A DNA stretch of 15,732 nucleotides from positions 1-15,732 of the forward strand of contig CALEIM010000066.1 of the NCBI GenBank assembly GCA_937876395.1, written 5' to 3'. A program made the translations under genes and the position numbers. Position 1 is the first letter of the stretch, and each line of letters begins with the position of its first letter. Shown one piece after another: positions 1 to 8,232 of this stretch. This DNA is from an uncultured Wenzhouxiangella sp. GTDB lineage: Bacteria; Pseudomonadota; Gammaproteobacteria; Xanthomonadales; Wenzhouxiangellaceae. Under the pieces are notes generated by a model. The model was not told where the DNA came from, did no database searches, and saw only the letters and a program-made list of their open reading frames with translations.

Positions 1-250
1 ATTATGGACAATCTGGACAAAACGATCAACTTTGGATAGCGCGGAGGTCCGAGATCAGAAGTCGGAAATCTGAGATCGGAGCCTGAACCCGGAACCTTCT
101 TTTCCGCCCTCAAGCGCTTGCGGATCAGGGGTTTGAGGTGCTATTGTTCGTCGAGGAATCTCGCCACAATCAATGTGGCCAAAAACTGCACGGCCAAGGG
201 GGGTTGGAAAACCACCGGATTGGGCCGCGCTCCTGCCATCGGGGAAGTCC
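1..250. other. Upstream non-coding region with short imperfect repeats
   Basis: No convincing gene lies here. Around 50-105 there is a run of imperfect short units of the type GAGATCAGA / AGTCGGA / AATCTGA / GATCGGA, followed by a similar CTGAACCCGGAACC stretch; this looks like degenerate intergenic repeat DNA. A perfect 10-bp palindrome, CAAGCGCTTG, sits at 111-120. The peptidase reading frame stays open back to 173, but the better start is at 251. No promoter could be placed with confidence. Confidence 0.5.
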
Positions 251-3200
251 ATGAACAGCATCAGCGAAATGTCTTTTCGGCAATCGTCTTTGGTCGGCCG
301 ACGTTCAAGCCGTGCGCGCGGTTTGAGTCGATTTTCGATCAGGGGCCGGCTCGGATTTGTGGGCTGTGCGGTGGCGGCCATGATCGCTTCTGGGTTGGCC
401 ACGGCACAGCCGGTGATTGTGGATGATCTGGTTACAAATCACCGCGTCAATGCCCCTGGGGGGCAGCAAGTCGCTGGCAGCTTTGAGGTAGCCCCAGGTG
501 CCACCATGTTCGGTGGCTGGCGCAATGTCTATGTACGCTCCGATGTGACCGGCACTCAGACCACGTCAGTCAGTTTCGATAGCGAGCGCAGCATCTATTT
601 TAATAATGAAGGCGCAGCGACCGGACTGTCACGGATCATATGGGATGGTCGCCAGCCCTACGTCAGCGAGCCCTATTCGGGTGTGTCGGGGTTATTCGAT
701 CAGGTGACGGACGACCCGCTGGACGGGTATCTGGATAACAACAACAATCTGGTAGCCGATCTGCATTCGCCACCGGATCCCCCACCAAATTTTCCAAGTC
801 TGCGTGTAGGTGGCTCCATTGATCCAACCGGCCTGGGTGGCATTGACCTGACCACCACCTGTCTCGACTCGGAACCAGCCAGGTTCTTGCTGGTGCTCAA
901 TGCGCCTGATCAAGGAACCTACACCGTTCACCTGGACGTATTCACCGATGGTGAGAATTGGTCCCGAGCCGAGCTGGTCGTCGGCGAGAATGCGCTTGAT
1001 GCTGGCGTGCATGCGCTTGCCATGCCCGGCAGCTTCACACCACAGGGCAACAGTGGCACAACCGGAGCCGACTTCACAGACGTCGGTGCCATCGTGCTCA
1101 GTTCATTCACCACGACTCCGGCTGTTGATACCCGCTACGCCACCCCCATCCTGGTCGGCTGTGGCTACGATTTCGGCGATGCGCCACAAGACGACTATCG
1201 CACCCTGGGCGAAGGCACGGGCGCGAGCGGGCGCGGCCCGCATCATCTGATCGGCGGGCCGTTTCTGGGCCTGGGCAGCAACGATACCGATGCTGAGCAG
1301 AATGGTCAGCCTAGTGTAGGCGCCATAGGCGATGACAGCGACGGCTACGATGATGAGCAAGCGCTTCAGACGCCGCCGGTTTTCTATGCCGATTTCATCG
1401 TTGATGATGAGAACAATCCCGAAGCCGTGCTGGCGACCTGCGCCGGGGTCACAATGGGGCCGAATGAATACTGCGTGGCCCTGAATGCCTCCAACCCGAC
1501 CACTAGCTGGGCTCAGATTGCCGGCTGGATCGACTTCAACGCAAGCGGAGGTTTCGATAGTAGCTGTGCCGGTAACACGGATGGCGCGGTGGGATACGCA
1601 GGCAATTCTGGCTGCGAACGCTCGGCAGCCACGCTGCGGGTTGGCGCCGGCGGGCTGGTCAACGCCGGTGAAAACCCGAGCGGCCTGAGCTGCGGCCACA
1701 CCGGCCTGTCGGTCGGTGACCCCATCGGCGGACCCGACTGGACCAGCGGCAATATGCCGCCGGGCTGTGAGGGCGTAATGGTCTTGAGCTGGGATCTGAA
1801 CGCGGTGGTCGACGCTGAAAAGAATCCGGGAACCGGTCCGATTCTGGCCCTTGAACAGACCTACGCGCGCTTTCGTATCACCACCGACCCCGCTAACGAC
1901 GGCGCCAGCGGACAGTTCTTTACCGCCAACGGACCAACGCCCTACGGCACGGCGCTCGACGGTGAAATTGAGGATCACACCATCGAGCCGGGTTCCCTGC
2001 CGGTGGCGATCAGCCATTTTGAATCACGGCTGACCCGCGCCGGCCTGGAAGTGAGCTGGACGACGGTTTCGGAAACCGAGAACATCGGCTTTTACCTGTG
2101 GGGTGACCGGGGCGACGGCCTCGATCTGCTCCATGAGGAAATGGTTCCTTCAGCCGCGGTTGATTTTGCCACGCCGCAGCATTATTCGATCACCCTGCCG
2201 ATTCGGGGCTCGGTCGATCAACTGGCGATTACCGCCGTTGATACCCGCGGCCGGGAAAAAATGTACGGCCTGTACCGCACCGGGGAAAGCTTTGGCCGGG
2301 CAGGTGCTGCCGAGCCGGTGGACTGGGCCGCGATTCGCCAGCAAACCGAAAGCCGGCTGATGCAGCTTGGCGTGGAACGCACCGCCGGCGATTTGCTCGG
2401 TCGGCGCGTAGCCCAGCCTCAGGCGGCAGATTTTGCCGCCGTGGAGCGCGGCATGCAGACCATCAGCCATGAAGACCTGCTCTCCGCCGGGCTGGACCTG
2501 AGCGGCGTACCGGTCAGCCATATTGCCGTGACTCTCAAGGGCCAGCCCGTGCCGCGCCATATCGTGCAGCCTGAGCAGGCCAGAAGTGGCCTGTCCAACC
2601 GCGGCGGCATCGGCCCGCAGGCCAGCTTTGGCCCCGGCAGCCGAATCGAGTTCTGGGGTGAAATGCCCGACTTCCCCGATGCGCTGTATGTCGAAAACTA
2701 CGTTTATCGCGTGGTGGTCGATTCGGCCCGGGTGCGCAGCGCTGATCAGCATCGGGCTACCGCTGGCAATCCCGGCATGAACCAGATTCATACCGTGACC
2801 ATCGACGAGAACCTGGGCTATAACCCGGTCAACCCCAATCCGGACCCGTTCTACGCGGCTCGCCTGCAGGGCAACGACGCTTCGCCTGCAAGCTATACCG
2901 TCACCATCCCGATCGACCAGCGCGCTGATCTCTACTACCCGGTGGAGCTGACCGTGCAGGTCGGCGGCGAAACCGATATGCCCGCCAGCCCCGATCACCA
3001 CGTTCGCCTGAGTGTGAATGGCCATACCGTCAAGGACGATTATTTCGATGGCGTGGTTGCGCATGAGGTCAGGCTGACCCTGCCGGCCGGCGTGGTACAG
3101 CACGGCGCAAACCAGATCACGGTATCGGCCCCCGGCGGCACGGCCGCCAAAAGGCTTGATTTCTTCTATGTGGATTCCGTCAGCCTGAGCTACGTGCGCC

Positions 3201-4618
3201 AGGCGGCGGCTGAAAACAACGCCGTTTTGATCAAGCCGGCCGATACTGATGGCTCGATTGGTGCCTACGGTTTCAACGATGCTCGGGCCGAGCTTTCCGG
3301 CTACGCCTGGAACGGCCAGCGCCTGTGGCGGCTGGATGCCGAACACTGGGGCCGCGGTGGCGCATCGGTGGCCAGACTGCCCGGCGCGAGCCAGGCCGAG
3401 TACTGGATTTCCACCGGCGATGCCCTGCACCGGCCGGAGTTTGTGCGCACCGTGGCCGCCAACACCTTGTTTGATGCGGTGAATCAGGCTGATCTGGTTG
3501 TGATTACCCACCCGGCCTTCATGCCAGCTTCCGAGCGCGAACAGCATCCGCTCAACTCCTGGCTGGACCACCGCCGTGGCCAGGGCTGGGAGCCAGTTCT
3601 GGTCGACATTCTCGAAATCCAGAACCACTACGGCGGCGGCATGCCGCTGGCGGAAGCCGTCCAGAAATTCCTGATCGATGCCGATCAGCGCTGGAACTTC
3701 GAGCATGTGCTACTGGTCGGCGACGGCACCTACGATCACCTCGATGTCTTCGATTACGGTGTGATCAGCTTTATACCCAGCCCGTATCGTGCTACCAGCC
3801 GCATTCGCCATACCCCGGCCGATTCCATGCTGACCGATCTTGACGGCGACGGCCTGAGCGACAAGGCCCTTGGTCGCTGGCCGGTGCGCACTCTCGACGA
3901 CCTTGAAGCCATCGTCACCAAGACCATGGACTGGGAAGACCACAGCCGCCAGCAGAAAGGCGCGGTGTGGCTGACCGGACGTCAGGACTCGACCGTTTCG
4001 AGCTTTGCCAGCCAGATCGAGCGCATGGTGTCTCCCCTGATTGCCAGCGGCTGGCCGGAAAGCACACTCGACCGGATTGTTTTTGAACAGGCCGGCGGTG
4101 CGGCCAACACTCGCAACCAGTTCATCAGCGCGCTGGAAGATGGCCGTGCCCTGAGCGGCTTTTCCGGCCACGCCGCGCCCACCATGTGGAGCTTTGACGG
4201 CGTGCTGGCGCCAGCCGATATTGCCCAGATCGACAACATCGGCAAACCGACCCTGATCGGCACGCTGAGCTGCTACACCAGCTACGCGGCATCACCGCAC
4301 AGCAACGCCATTGCCCATCGCATGATGAACGGCTATATGGTGGATTCCCTTGGTGATCGAATCCCCGGCGCGGCCAACGGCGCGGTGGCCATTCACGGTG
4401 CGGCAACGCTGTCCAATCTGGTTCAGAACGAGATCGTGGCCCGCTACGTGCTTGAACGTCAGCTCGAAGGCATGACCCTCGGTGAAGCGGTGCGCGCGGC
4501 CCGCCATCACGCCCATGACCGGGGCCTGTCCGACCAGGTGATCAACTGGACTTTGCTGGGCGATCCGTCGCTGCGGCTGATTGAGTCCAACCGCGCGCGT
4601 TTTTCGCGCGGCCGCTGA
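251..4618 (+). CDS. Secreted C25-family (gingipain-type) cysteine peptidase with GEVED domain
   Basis: This is a 1455-residue predicted extracellular peptidase. I chose ATG 251 (preceded by GGGGAAG) over the longer frame from 173 because it puts a basic n-region before a hydrophobic stretch (residues 34-50) ending in an Ala-Thr-Ala site, with cleavage likely after Ala52. Residues about 307-575 match a GEVED domain: DFGDAP, GDDSDGYDDE, GWIDFNASGGFD, then the hallmark GEIED at 571-575. A beta-sandwich segment starting LPVAISHFES (about 583) follows. From about 1079 to 1440 lies a peptidase C25 domain, with the probable catalytic His1307 in SGFSGHAAPTMWS and Cys1341 in GTLSCYTSYA. No PEP-CTERM or type IX sorting tail is visible; the protein ends in a basic RARFSRGR. 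It converges stop to stop with the lasso cyclase and is probably not part of that pathway. Family assignment is firm; substrate is unknown. Confidence 0.88.
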   Translation: MNSISEMSFRQSSLVGRRSSRARGLSRFSIRGRLGFVGCAVAAMIASGLATAQPVIVDDLVTNHRVNAPGGQQVAGSFEVAPGATMFGGWRNVYVRSDVTGTQTTSVSFDSERSIYFNNEGAATGLSRIIWDGRQPYVSEPYSGVSGLFDQVTDDPLDGYLDNNNNLVADLHSPPDPPPNFPSLRVGGSIDPTGLGGIDLTTTCLDSEPARFLLVLNAPDQGTYTVHLDVFTDGENWSRAELVVGENALDAGVHALAMPGSFTPQGNSGTTGADFTDVGAIVLSSFTTTPAVDTRYATPILVGCGYDFGDAPQDDYRTLGEGTGASGRGPHHLIGGPFLGLGSNDTDAEQNGQPSVGAIGDDSDGYDDEQALQTPPVFYADFIVDDENNPEAVLATCAGVTMGPNEYCVALNASNPTTSWAQIAGWIDFNASGGFDSSCAGNTDGAVGYAGNSGCERSAATLRVGAGGLVNAGENPSGLSCGHTGLSVGDPIGGPDWTSGNMPPGCEGVMVLSWDLNAVVDAEKNPGTGPILALEQTYARFRITTDPANDGASGQFFTANGPTPYGTALDGEIEDHTIEPGSLPVAISHFESRLTRAGLEVSWTTVSETENIGFYLWGDRGDGLDLLHEEMVPSAAVDFATPQHYSITLPIRGSVDQLAITAVDTRGREKMYGLYRTGESFGRAGAAEPVDWAAIRQQTESRLMQLGVERTAGDLLGRRVAQPQAADFAAVERGMQTISHEDLLSAGLDLSGVPVSHIAVTLKGQPVPRHIVQPEQARSGLSNRGGIGPQASFGPGSRIEFWGEMPDFPDALYVENYVYRVVVDSARVRSADQHRATAGNPGMNQIHTVTIDENLGYNPVNPNPDPFYAARLQGNDASPASYTVTIPIDQRADLYYPVELTVQVGGETDMPASPDHHVRLSVNGHTVKDDYFDGVVAHEVRLTLPAGVVQHGANQITVSAPGGTAAKRLDFFYVDSVSLSYVRQAAAENNAVLIKPADTDGSIGAYGFNDARAELSGYAWNGQRLWRLDAEHWGRGGASVARLPGASQAEYWISTGDALHRPEFVRTVAANTLFDAVNQADLVVITHPAFMPASEREQHPLNSWLDHRRGQGWEPVLVDILEIQNHYGGGMPLAEAVQKFLIDADQRWNFEHVLLVGDGTYDHLDVFDYGVISFIPSPYRATSRIRHTPADSMLTDLDGDGLSDKALGRWPVRTLDDLEAIVTKTMDWEDHSRQQKGAVWLTGRQDSTVSSFASQIERMVSPLIASGWPESTLDRIVFEQAGGAANTRNQFISALEDGRALSGFSGHAAPTMWSFDGVLAPADIAQIDNIGKPTLIGTLSCYTSYAASPHSNAIAHRMMNGYMVDSLGDRIPGAANGAVAIHGAATLSNLVQNEIVARYVLERQLEGMTLGEAVRAARHHAHDRGLSDQVINWTLLGDPSLRLIESNRARFSRGR
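4597..4613. repeat. Small GC hairpin at the peptidase 3' end
   Basis: CGCGCG on either side of a short T-rich centre (CGCGCGTTTTTCGCGCG) forms a strong stem inside the last codons of the peptidase gene. There is no downstream T-run on the + strand, so it is not a classical terminator, but it sits next to the larger hairpin at 4629-4657 at a convergent gene junction. Confidence 0.4.
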
Positions 4619-6403
4619 TCAAACAGAACAGCCGCCGCCCGGTCCGGGCGGCGGCTGCGACCAATACTCTCGCCACAGCACATAGCCCAGAAGCTGGTTG
4701 ATCAGCACGATATCGGCTTCGCGCGGCTGTTCGGCATCCAGCATCTCTTCCAGCAAATCCACGCGCAGCAGATGCTGCCAGCCGTCGCTGTCGAGAATGC
4801 GCTCGCGAATGTTTGCCCGGTGCTGGCGATAGCCTTTCAGCAGAAACGGAAACAGATCGCCGGTGCGCCGCTTGTAAAGCACGGAATCGGGAATCAGGCC
4901 GCGCGCAAAACGGCGCATGATCCACTTGGTCTGCCCTTCCCGATAGCTGTAGGAAAAAGGTAAAGCAAGCATTTCTTGAAGCAGGGCCTGATGCTGGTAA
5001 GGGTCGTGATAATGCAAGCCCAAGCGTTCGGCAAACCCGCTTTCCCAGGCGCGGTTGCTGCCCATTGCGGCGAGCGCAAAGGCCGGATAGTCCGGCACCG
5101 GATGATCGAATGCCGCTGCTGGCAGATCTGGCGGCTCGGGCAAATTGTGACGCAACTCGGGCGTCAGCAGTCGGTAGCGATAGCGGCTGGGCGAGCACAG
5201 ACGTGTTTCCGGGCGGGAAAACAGCGAACGCAGGCTGTGGCGCAGCAGCGGATCTTTCCACGCCCATGGGCGACCACGCCGCCACAGGTTCAAGCGCCCG
5301 CCAAGCATGGCTCGCAGAGCGCTCCAGTCGCGAACTCGCCACAAGCCCGCCGGCAGATGAATCGGCAGCGGGTAGATAAAATCGCCGGCTGTGCTGTTGA
5401 TGACCGCCTCGGCCCCGGCGGCCACGGCGCGCTGATAGCAGGCGTCGAGCAGATTGCGGAACGCATTGAACTCAATCCAGCCGGGGTTGATCTGCTCAGG
5501 CGAAAGCCCGGCATAGGGCAGTTCGTCACGACCGTCAAAAATGTCCGGGACAAGATCAAGATGATCGGTCGTGGCCCGAATCCAGGGTTCCTCATCGCTG
5601 CCTTCATGGCCGGGCAAGGACCAGCTTATGCTGTGCAGACGACCGCCGCGCTGCTTCATCTGCCGGTGCGCCAAGGCGGTCGCCGGCGCGGAATCCAGCC
5701 CGCCGGACAGCAGGCTGGCCACCGTATCCCATTGCCCGGTGCAGCCGGTCAGAGCAGTTTCCAGATGTTCACCGAAGCGCTCTGTGACAAGCCGCTCGCC
5801 CGGATCGACAAACGCTCGGGGTACGGAAATCAGATGCTGCCGGCTGTGCTGCCGACCGTCCTGCCAGTGGTACTGCTCGCCCGGCGCAAGGGCCGTGATC
5901 CGGGCAAACGGCGAGCGGCTGAAATCGGCAAATCCGGCATACGCCAGACGCTGGGCCAGATAATCGGGGTTTTCGGCAAAACCGACCGCCGGATGGCGCA
6001 CGATCCATTCGGCATGGCTGGACAGCAGCATATGTTCAGAACCCAGATGCACAAAGGCTGCGCGGCCACCCAGAGGATCGCGCTGAAAAGTGACGGTGTC
6101 ACGCAGGCCGTCAATCAGGCACAGGCAGTAGCTGCCCGGCAAGTCCTCCAGAGCGGCCACGCCCTGTGCCACGCAGCGCTGGAGCAGATCAGCCAGGGGC
6201 GTTTCGGATGGTGCCGACTGCCGTGCGTCCAGGTAGCCGTTGATCAGCAGAATCACGGCTCCGTCGGTCGTACCCAGCAGTCGGGAGGTCGTAGTGAGAT
6301 ACGCCGCCCAGGGTCGGTCGGCAATGCGTCCGCGGCGGTGAAGTGTAGCGCTGGCAGGAGGCTCGGGCTCGGATCGGTGGCTTGCCCAGTCGAGCAGGAA
6401 CAA
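4619..6403 (-). CDS. Asparagine-synthetase-like lasso peptide cyclase (C protein)
   Basis: This 594-residue protein has the asparagine synthetase B fold order: an N-terminal glutaminase-like domain (about 1-195) and a C-terminal ATP-pyrophosphatase domain with the PPi-loop SGGLDS at 233-238. The catalytic Cys2 needed for glutamine hydrolysis is absent (start MFLLDW), as in lasso cyclases, which adenylate an Asp or Glu side chain and form the macrolactam with the core N-terminus. The start is TTG at 6403: an in-frame TGA lies directly upstream and the next Met is residue 124. It begins 13 nt after the stop of a precursor-peptide gene on the same strand, which argues for co-transcription and function as cyclase rather than true asparagine synthetase. 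Its stop abuts the peptidase stop at 4618. An ordinary AsnB role is unlikely without Cys2. Confidence 0.85.
   Translation of the reverse strand: MFLLDWASHRSEPEPPASATLHRRGRIADRPWAAYLTTTSRLLGTTDGAVILLINGYLDARQSAPSETPLADLLQRCVAQGVAALEDLPGSYCLCLIDGLRDTVTFQRDPLGGRAAFVHLGSEHMLLSSHAEWIVRHPAVGFAENPDYLAQRLAYAGFADFSRSPFARITALAPGEQYHWQDGRQHSRQHLISVPRAFVDPGERLVTERFGEHLETALTGCTGQWDTVASLLSGGLDSAPATALAHRQMKQRGGRLHSISWSLPGHEGSDEEPWIRATTDHLDLVPDIFDGRDELPYAGLSPEQINPGWIEFNAFRNLLDACYQRAVAAGAEAVINSTAGDFIYPLPIHLPAGLWRVRDWSALRAMLGGRLNLWRRGRPWAWKDPLLRHSLRSLFSRPETRLCSPSRYRYRLLTPELRHNLPEPPDLPAAAFDHPVPDYPAFALAAMGSNRAWESGFAERLGLHYHDPYQHQALLQEMLALPFSYSYREGQTKWIMRRFARGLIPDSVLYKRRTGDLFPFLLKGYRQHRANIRERILDSDGWQHLLRVDLLEEMLDAEQPREADIVLINQLLGYVLWREYWSQPPPGPGGGCSV
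4629..4657 (-). terminator. Perfect 14-bp hairpin at convergent gene ends, possible terminator
   Basis: CAGCCGCCGCCCGG and CCGGGCGGCGGCTG are perfect inverted repeats separated by one base. The hairpin lies inside the last codons of the cyclase gene and encodes its Pro/Gly-rich tail (PPPGPGGG). Read on the minus strand it is followed by TTCTGTTTGAT, a weak T-rich tract, so it could end cyclase transcription. It could also block read-through from the convergent peptidase, because the two genes have no intergenic space. Terminator function is inferred. Confidence 0.45.
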
Positions 6404-6416
6404 TCAGTTGGCCGCT

Positions 6417-6608
6417 TCAGATGTTGCCATTGTAGTTGCCAAACGGCCCGGAGCCATCATCTTCCACCCCGATATCTCCGTCATGAAAACCGGTCTGGCC
6501 TGAATCACCACCACCGGTCACGCCCGCATGCACGATGGTCTTGAGCTGGTGAACCTCAAAAAATGGTGCCCGGTAGCTGCGCTTGATCTGGTCTTCGAAA
6601 ATGTTCAT
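6417..6608 (-). CDS. Putative lasso precursor peptide, Gly/Asp-rich (A3)
   Basis: This encodes 63 residues with a strong ribosome site (GAGGGGAG, 5 nt before ATG 6608). The leader carries the lasso signature YxxP (Tyr12, Pro15: YRAPFFEVHQL), the same motif as in the two peptides at 14423 and 14945, and a Leu 10 residues after the Tyr as in those. The usual Thr(-2) is not clear at the aligned spacing (Ile25 instead). A core starting at His27, Ala28 or Gly29 would place Asp35 at ring position 9, 8 or 7, so Asp35 is the likely ring acceptor. The remaining tail is rich in Gly and Asp and ends NGNI: no Cys and no C-terminal Ser. It lies just upstream of the cyclase. That it is a precursor is well supported by context; the cleavage site and ring are inferred. 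Confidence 0.7.
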   Translation of the reverse strand: MNIFEDQIKRSYRAPFFEVHQLKTIVHAGVTGGGDSGQTGFHDGDIGVEDDGSGPFGNYNGNI

Positions 6609-6944
6609 GAGCTCCCCTCATGGCAAGTATCAACCTGATCGACTCAACATCGAAAAGATCGCCGGTTCGTCAGGGATTGTAAGTCAGCCGGGCCGAACAC
6701 GTCCAGCAACATTTTCGGTCGTTCGCGCCGTCCGGACACGCGCGGACGGTTTCCATTCCGTAGGTCGGGGCAGCGCAGGTTGGAGGGCGAGTGCGGTTTG
6801 CCGAAGGCAAGAAGCGCTTGTCCGGAAACCGTCCGTACGTGTCCCCGACATGACCATGCCCGAATCCACCCCCACCTGGCCGGTGTTGGATCACAACCTG
6901 CCAACACGCATCGTTTTGAATTGATGGCGAAGGTTGAAATTTGC
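6609..6944. other. Gap between kinase and precursor, mostly repeat DNA
   Basis: This 336-bp gap on the minus-strand side carries a dispersed repeat (see 6734-6868) and must hold any separate promoter for the precursor and cyclase. Read on the minus strand there are A/T-rich hexamers such as TACAAT (near 6680) and GATACT (near 6630), but neither has a good -35 partner at normal spacing. Translated frames here are products of the repeat, not genes. Confidence 0.5.
6734..6868 (+). repeat. Dispersed repeat, copy 1, with inverted arms
   Basis: The core at 6760-6803 (GTAGGTCGGG ... GTGCGGTTTGCCG) is identical, apart from one extra G, to 13011-13053. It is flanked by 21-bp inverted arms at 6734-6754 and 6824-6844 (GGACACG...GGTTTCC against GGAAACC...CGTGTCC) that match at 19 of 21 positions. 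A further segment at 6845-6868 is the reverse complement of 12961-12983, which lies just upstream of the second copy, with one indel and one substitution. This has the look of a genome-wide intergenic element of REP or MITE type; no transposase is encoded. Confidence 0.8.
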
Positions 6945-7889
6945 TTACAAACCGGCCAACGGATGGGCTGCCCCGGGCTGGGCGGGTTCAACAATATCCA
7001 GGCCGGGGCGCAGCAGGCCGTTGCTGGTTCGGGCGGTCAGCTTTGAAAGCGTGCGGTTGAGCCGTTGATGTTCAAGCGGGAAACGCCGCGAATACAGCAG
7101 CGGCACGCTGGCGCTGATCAGACCAGCCAGCATTTCGACCGGCGTTACAGGCCGGTGAGTGGTTTGGGCCGGTCGGCCACCGTGGCGTTGAAGCATCCAG
7201 ACGGCGTGAATCCCGGCCGTGACCGGCAGCAGATCCGGGGCGCTGCGGCTGGTCAACAGCAGGCGCGGGCGCTGCGAATGGGGCCACAGCGGTTTTTCAA
7301 GGCGCTGCTGCAAGCGTTCCGTGGCCCAGCTTTGGCGCAGCATGATAAAGCCGCGCAGGCGCTCCATGTGCAGCTCGGCCCGGGAATTACCGCCAATCAG
7401 CAGCCAGTCGTCGCTGACCACCTGACCACCGTTGGCCAGCACCGAGGCGCTTAAGGTGGATTTGCCGTGCCCCTTGTCGCCCAGCAGCAAATGGCCGCGA
7501 TCATTGATTACAACGCCGGCGGCGTGAAGCATGCACAGGCCGGCGCGCGCCCACTGCTGGCCCAGAGCCAGGGCCAGGCTGTCGGGGAAGCGGTCCGGTT
7601 TGGTCTGGTGACGGGATTCGATATACAAGCGGGCCGCACCGCCAGATTGCATCTCCAGCCGACCATCGTCCAGTTCAACGGTTTCGACCGGGCCGGCGCC
7701 CGAATCATTTTGTTCAAGCTGAATTTCAAGGATGCTGCCGGCCAGCTCGGACCAGTCAAACGCGCTGCCGCCGGCACCGAACAGCCAGCGCAGGCGCATC
7801 GAATCAATACCGCTGATCTGAATACGGGAATCGAAAGCCTGCGAAACCAGCCGGCACGACGCTCGGCCGGCCAGCGGCACGATTCTCAT
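6945..7889 (-). CDS. HprK-related kinase, probable lasso peptide kinase (K1)
   Basis: This 314-residue protein has a Walker A loop GDKGHGKST at 137-145, preceded by the HAAGV strand at 122-126, and the SDD motif at 159-161. That is the HPr kinase/phosphorylase layout without its N-terminal domain. In lasso clusters such as paeninodin, HprK homologues (PadeK, ThcoK) phosphorylate the C-terminal Ser of the precursor. Here two precursors at 14423 and 14945 end in Ser, which supports that role. ATG 7889 overlaps the stop of the PqqD-like gene by 4 bp (ATGA), so the two are probably translationally coupled. A PTS-type HPr kinase is unlikely because no HPr or PTS gene is nearby. The target remains inferred. 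Confidence 0.78.
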   Translation of the reverse strand: MRIVPLAGRASCRLVSQAFDSRIQISGIDSMRLRWLFGAGGSAFDWSELAGSILEIQLEQNDSGAGPVETVELDDGRLEMQSGGAARLYIESRHQTKPDRFPDSLALALGQQWARAGLCMLHAAGVVINDRGHLLLGDKGHGKSTLSASVLANGGQVVSDDWLLIGGNSRAELHMERLRGFIMLRQSWATERLQQRLEKPLWPHSQRPRLLLTSRSAPDLLPVTAGIHAVWMLQRHGGRPAQTTHRPVTPVEMLAGLISASVPLLYSRRFPLEHQRLNRTLSKLTARTSNGLLRPGLDIVEPAQPGAAHPLAGL

Positions 7890-8182
7890 GGTTTTGGCTT
7901 GAAGCCCAGCGTCGTCTGCAGACGGGTCAGGAAGCTGGAAAGATCGTCTTCGGCGCGCTCGTGATTGCAGTCAAAATGCGCCACGAGCTGCTCCAGCAGT
8001 GCGGTGGTGGATACATGGCCGCCAGCAATGCATTCCATGATGGCCAGACCCGAATCATTCATCGACAGCAACAGCTCGCGATCCACATCCAGCACCACCC
8101 CGCTGCCGTCCTCAAGCCGACTGATGTTCAGCCGCCCGGAGTCCAGTCCTTCACGAATGTATTCGATAGTGCGATCCAGCAT
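7886..8182 (-). CDS. PqqD-like RiPP leader recognition protein (B1)
   Basis: This 98-residue protein matches the PqqD/RRE fold: a GVVLDVDRELLLSMNDSGLAIMECI segment (split here only for length as GVVLDVDREL and LLSMNDSGLAIMECI, residues 28-52), then a helical half with ALLEQLVAHF and LSSFLTRLQ. PqqD-type proteins bind the leader of a RiPP precursor in a beta-sheet groove and hand it to the maturation enzymes; in lasso clusters this is the B1 part of a split B protein. The B2 peptidase gene lies upstream and the kinase overlaps downstream, so B2-B1-K1 looks like one operon. A modest ribosome site (AAGGG) precedes ATG 8182. A second, different B1 is at 15180. Confidence 0.85.
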   Translation of the reverse strand: MLDRTIEYIREGLDSGRLNISRLEDGSGVVLDVDRELLLSMNDSGLAIMECIAGGHVSTTALLEQLVAHFDCNHERAEDDLSSFLTRLQTTLGFKPKP

Positions 8183-8202
8183 AAGCGGATTTTACCCTTG
8201 AT

Positions 8203-8214
8203 TTGGTTGGTTGG
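8203..8214. repeat. TTGG triplet repeat
   Basis: Three TTGG units followed by TTGTTTGG lie between the B1 and B2 genes. This simple sequence probably belongs to the same repeat-rich spacer as the tandem repeat at 8242-8269. Confidence 0.6.
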
Positions 8215-8232
8215 TTGTTTGGCCGCAAACCG

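Noticed and set aside
173..250. Earlier start for the C25 peptidase
   Set aside because: The extra 26 residues would bury the signal peptide deeper and lack a ribosome site as good as the one before ATG 251.
2150..3706. 518-residue open frame on the minus strand
   Set aside because: It lies wholly antisense to the C25 peptidase gene, which has clear domain motifs; high GC content keeps shadow frames open and the translation shows no family pattern.
4976..6544. 522-residue open frame on the plus strand
   Set aside because: It is antisense to the lasso cyclase and precursor A3, has no recognisable motifs, and its composition is typical of a shadow frame.
6583..7046. Plus-strand frames of 113 and 88 residues
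   Set aside because: They are made largely of the dispersed repeat; the same peptide (SAGWRASAVCR) recurs at the second repeat copy near 13030.
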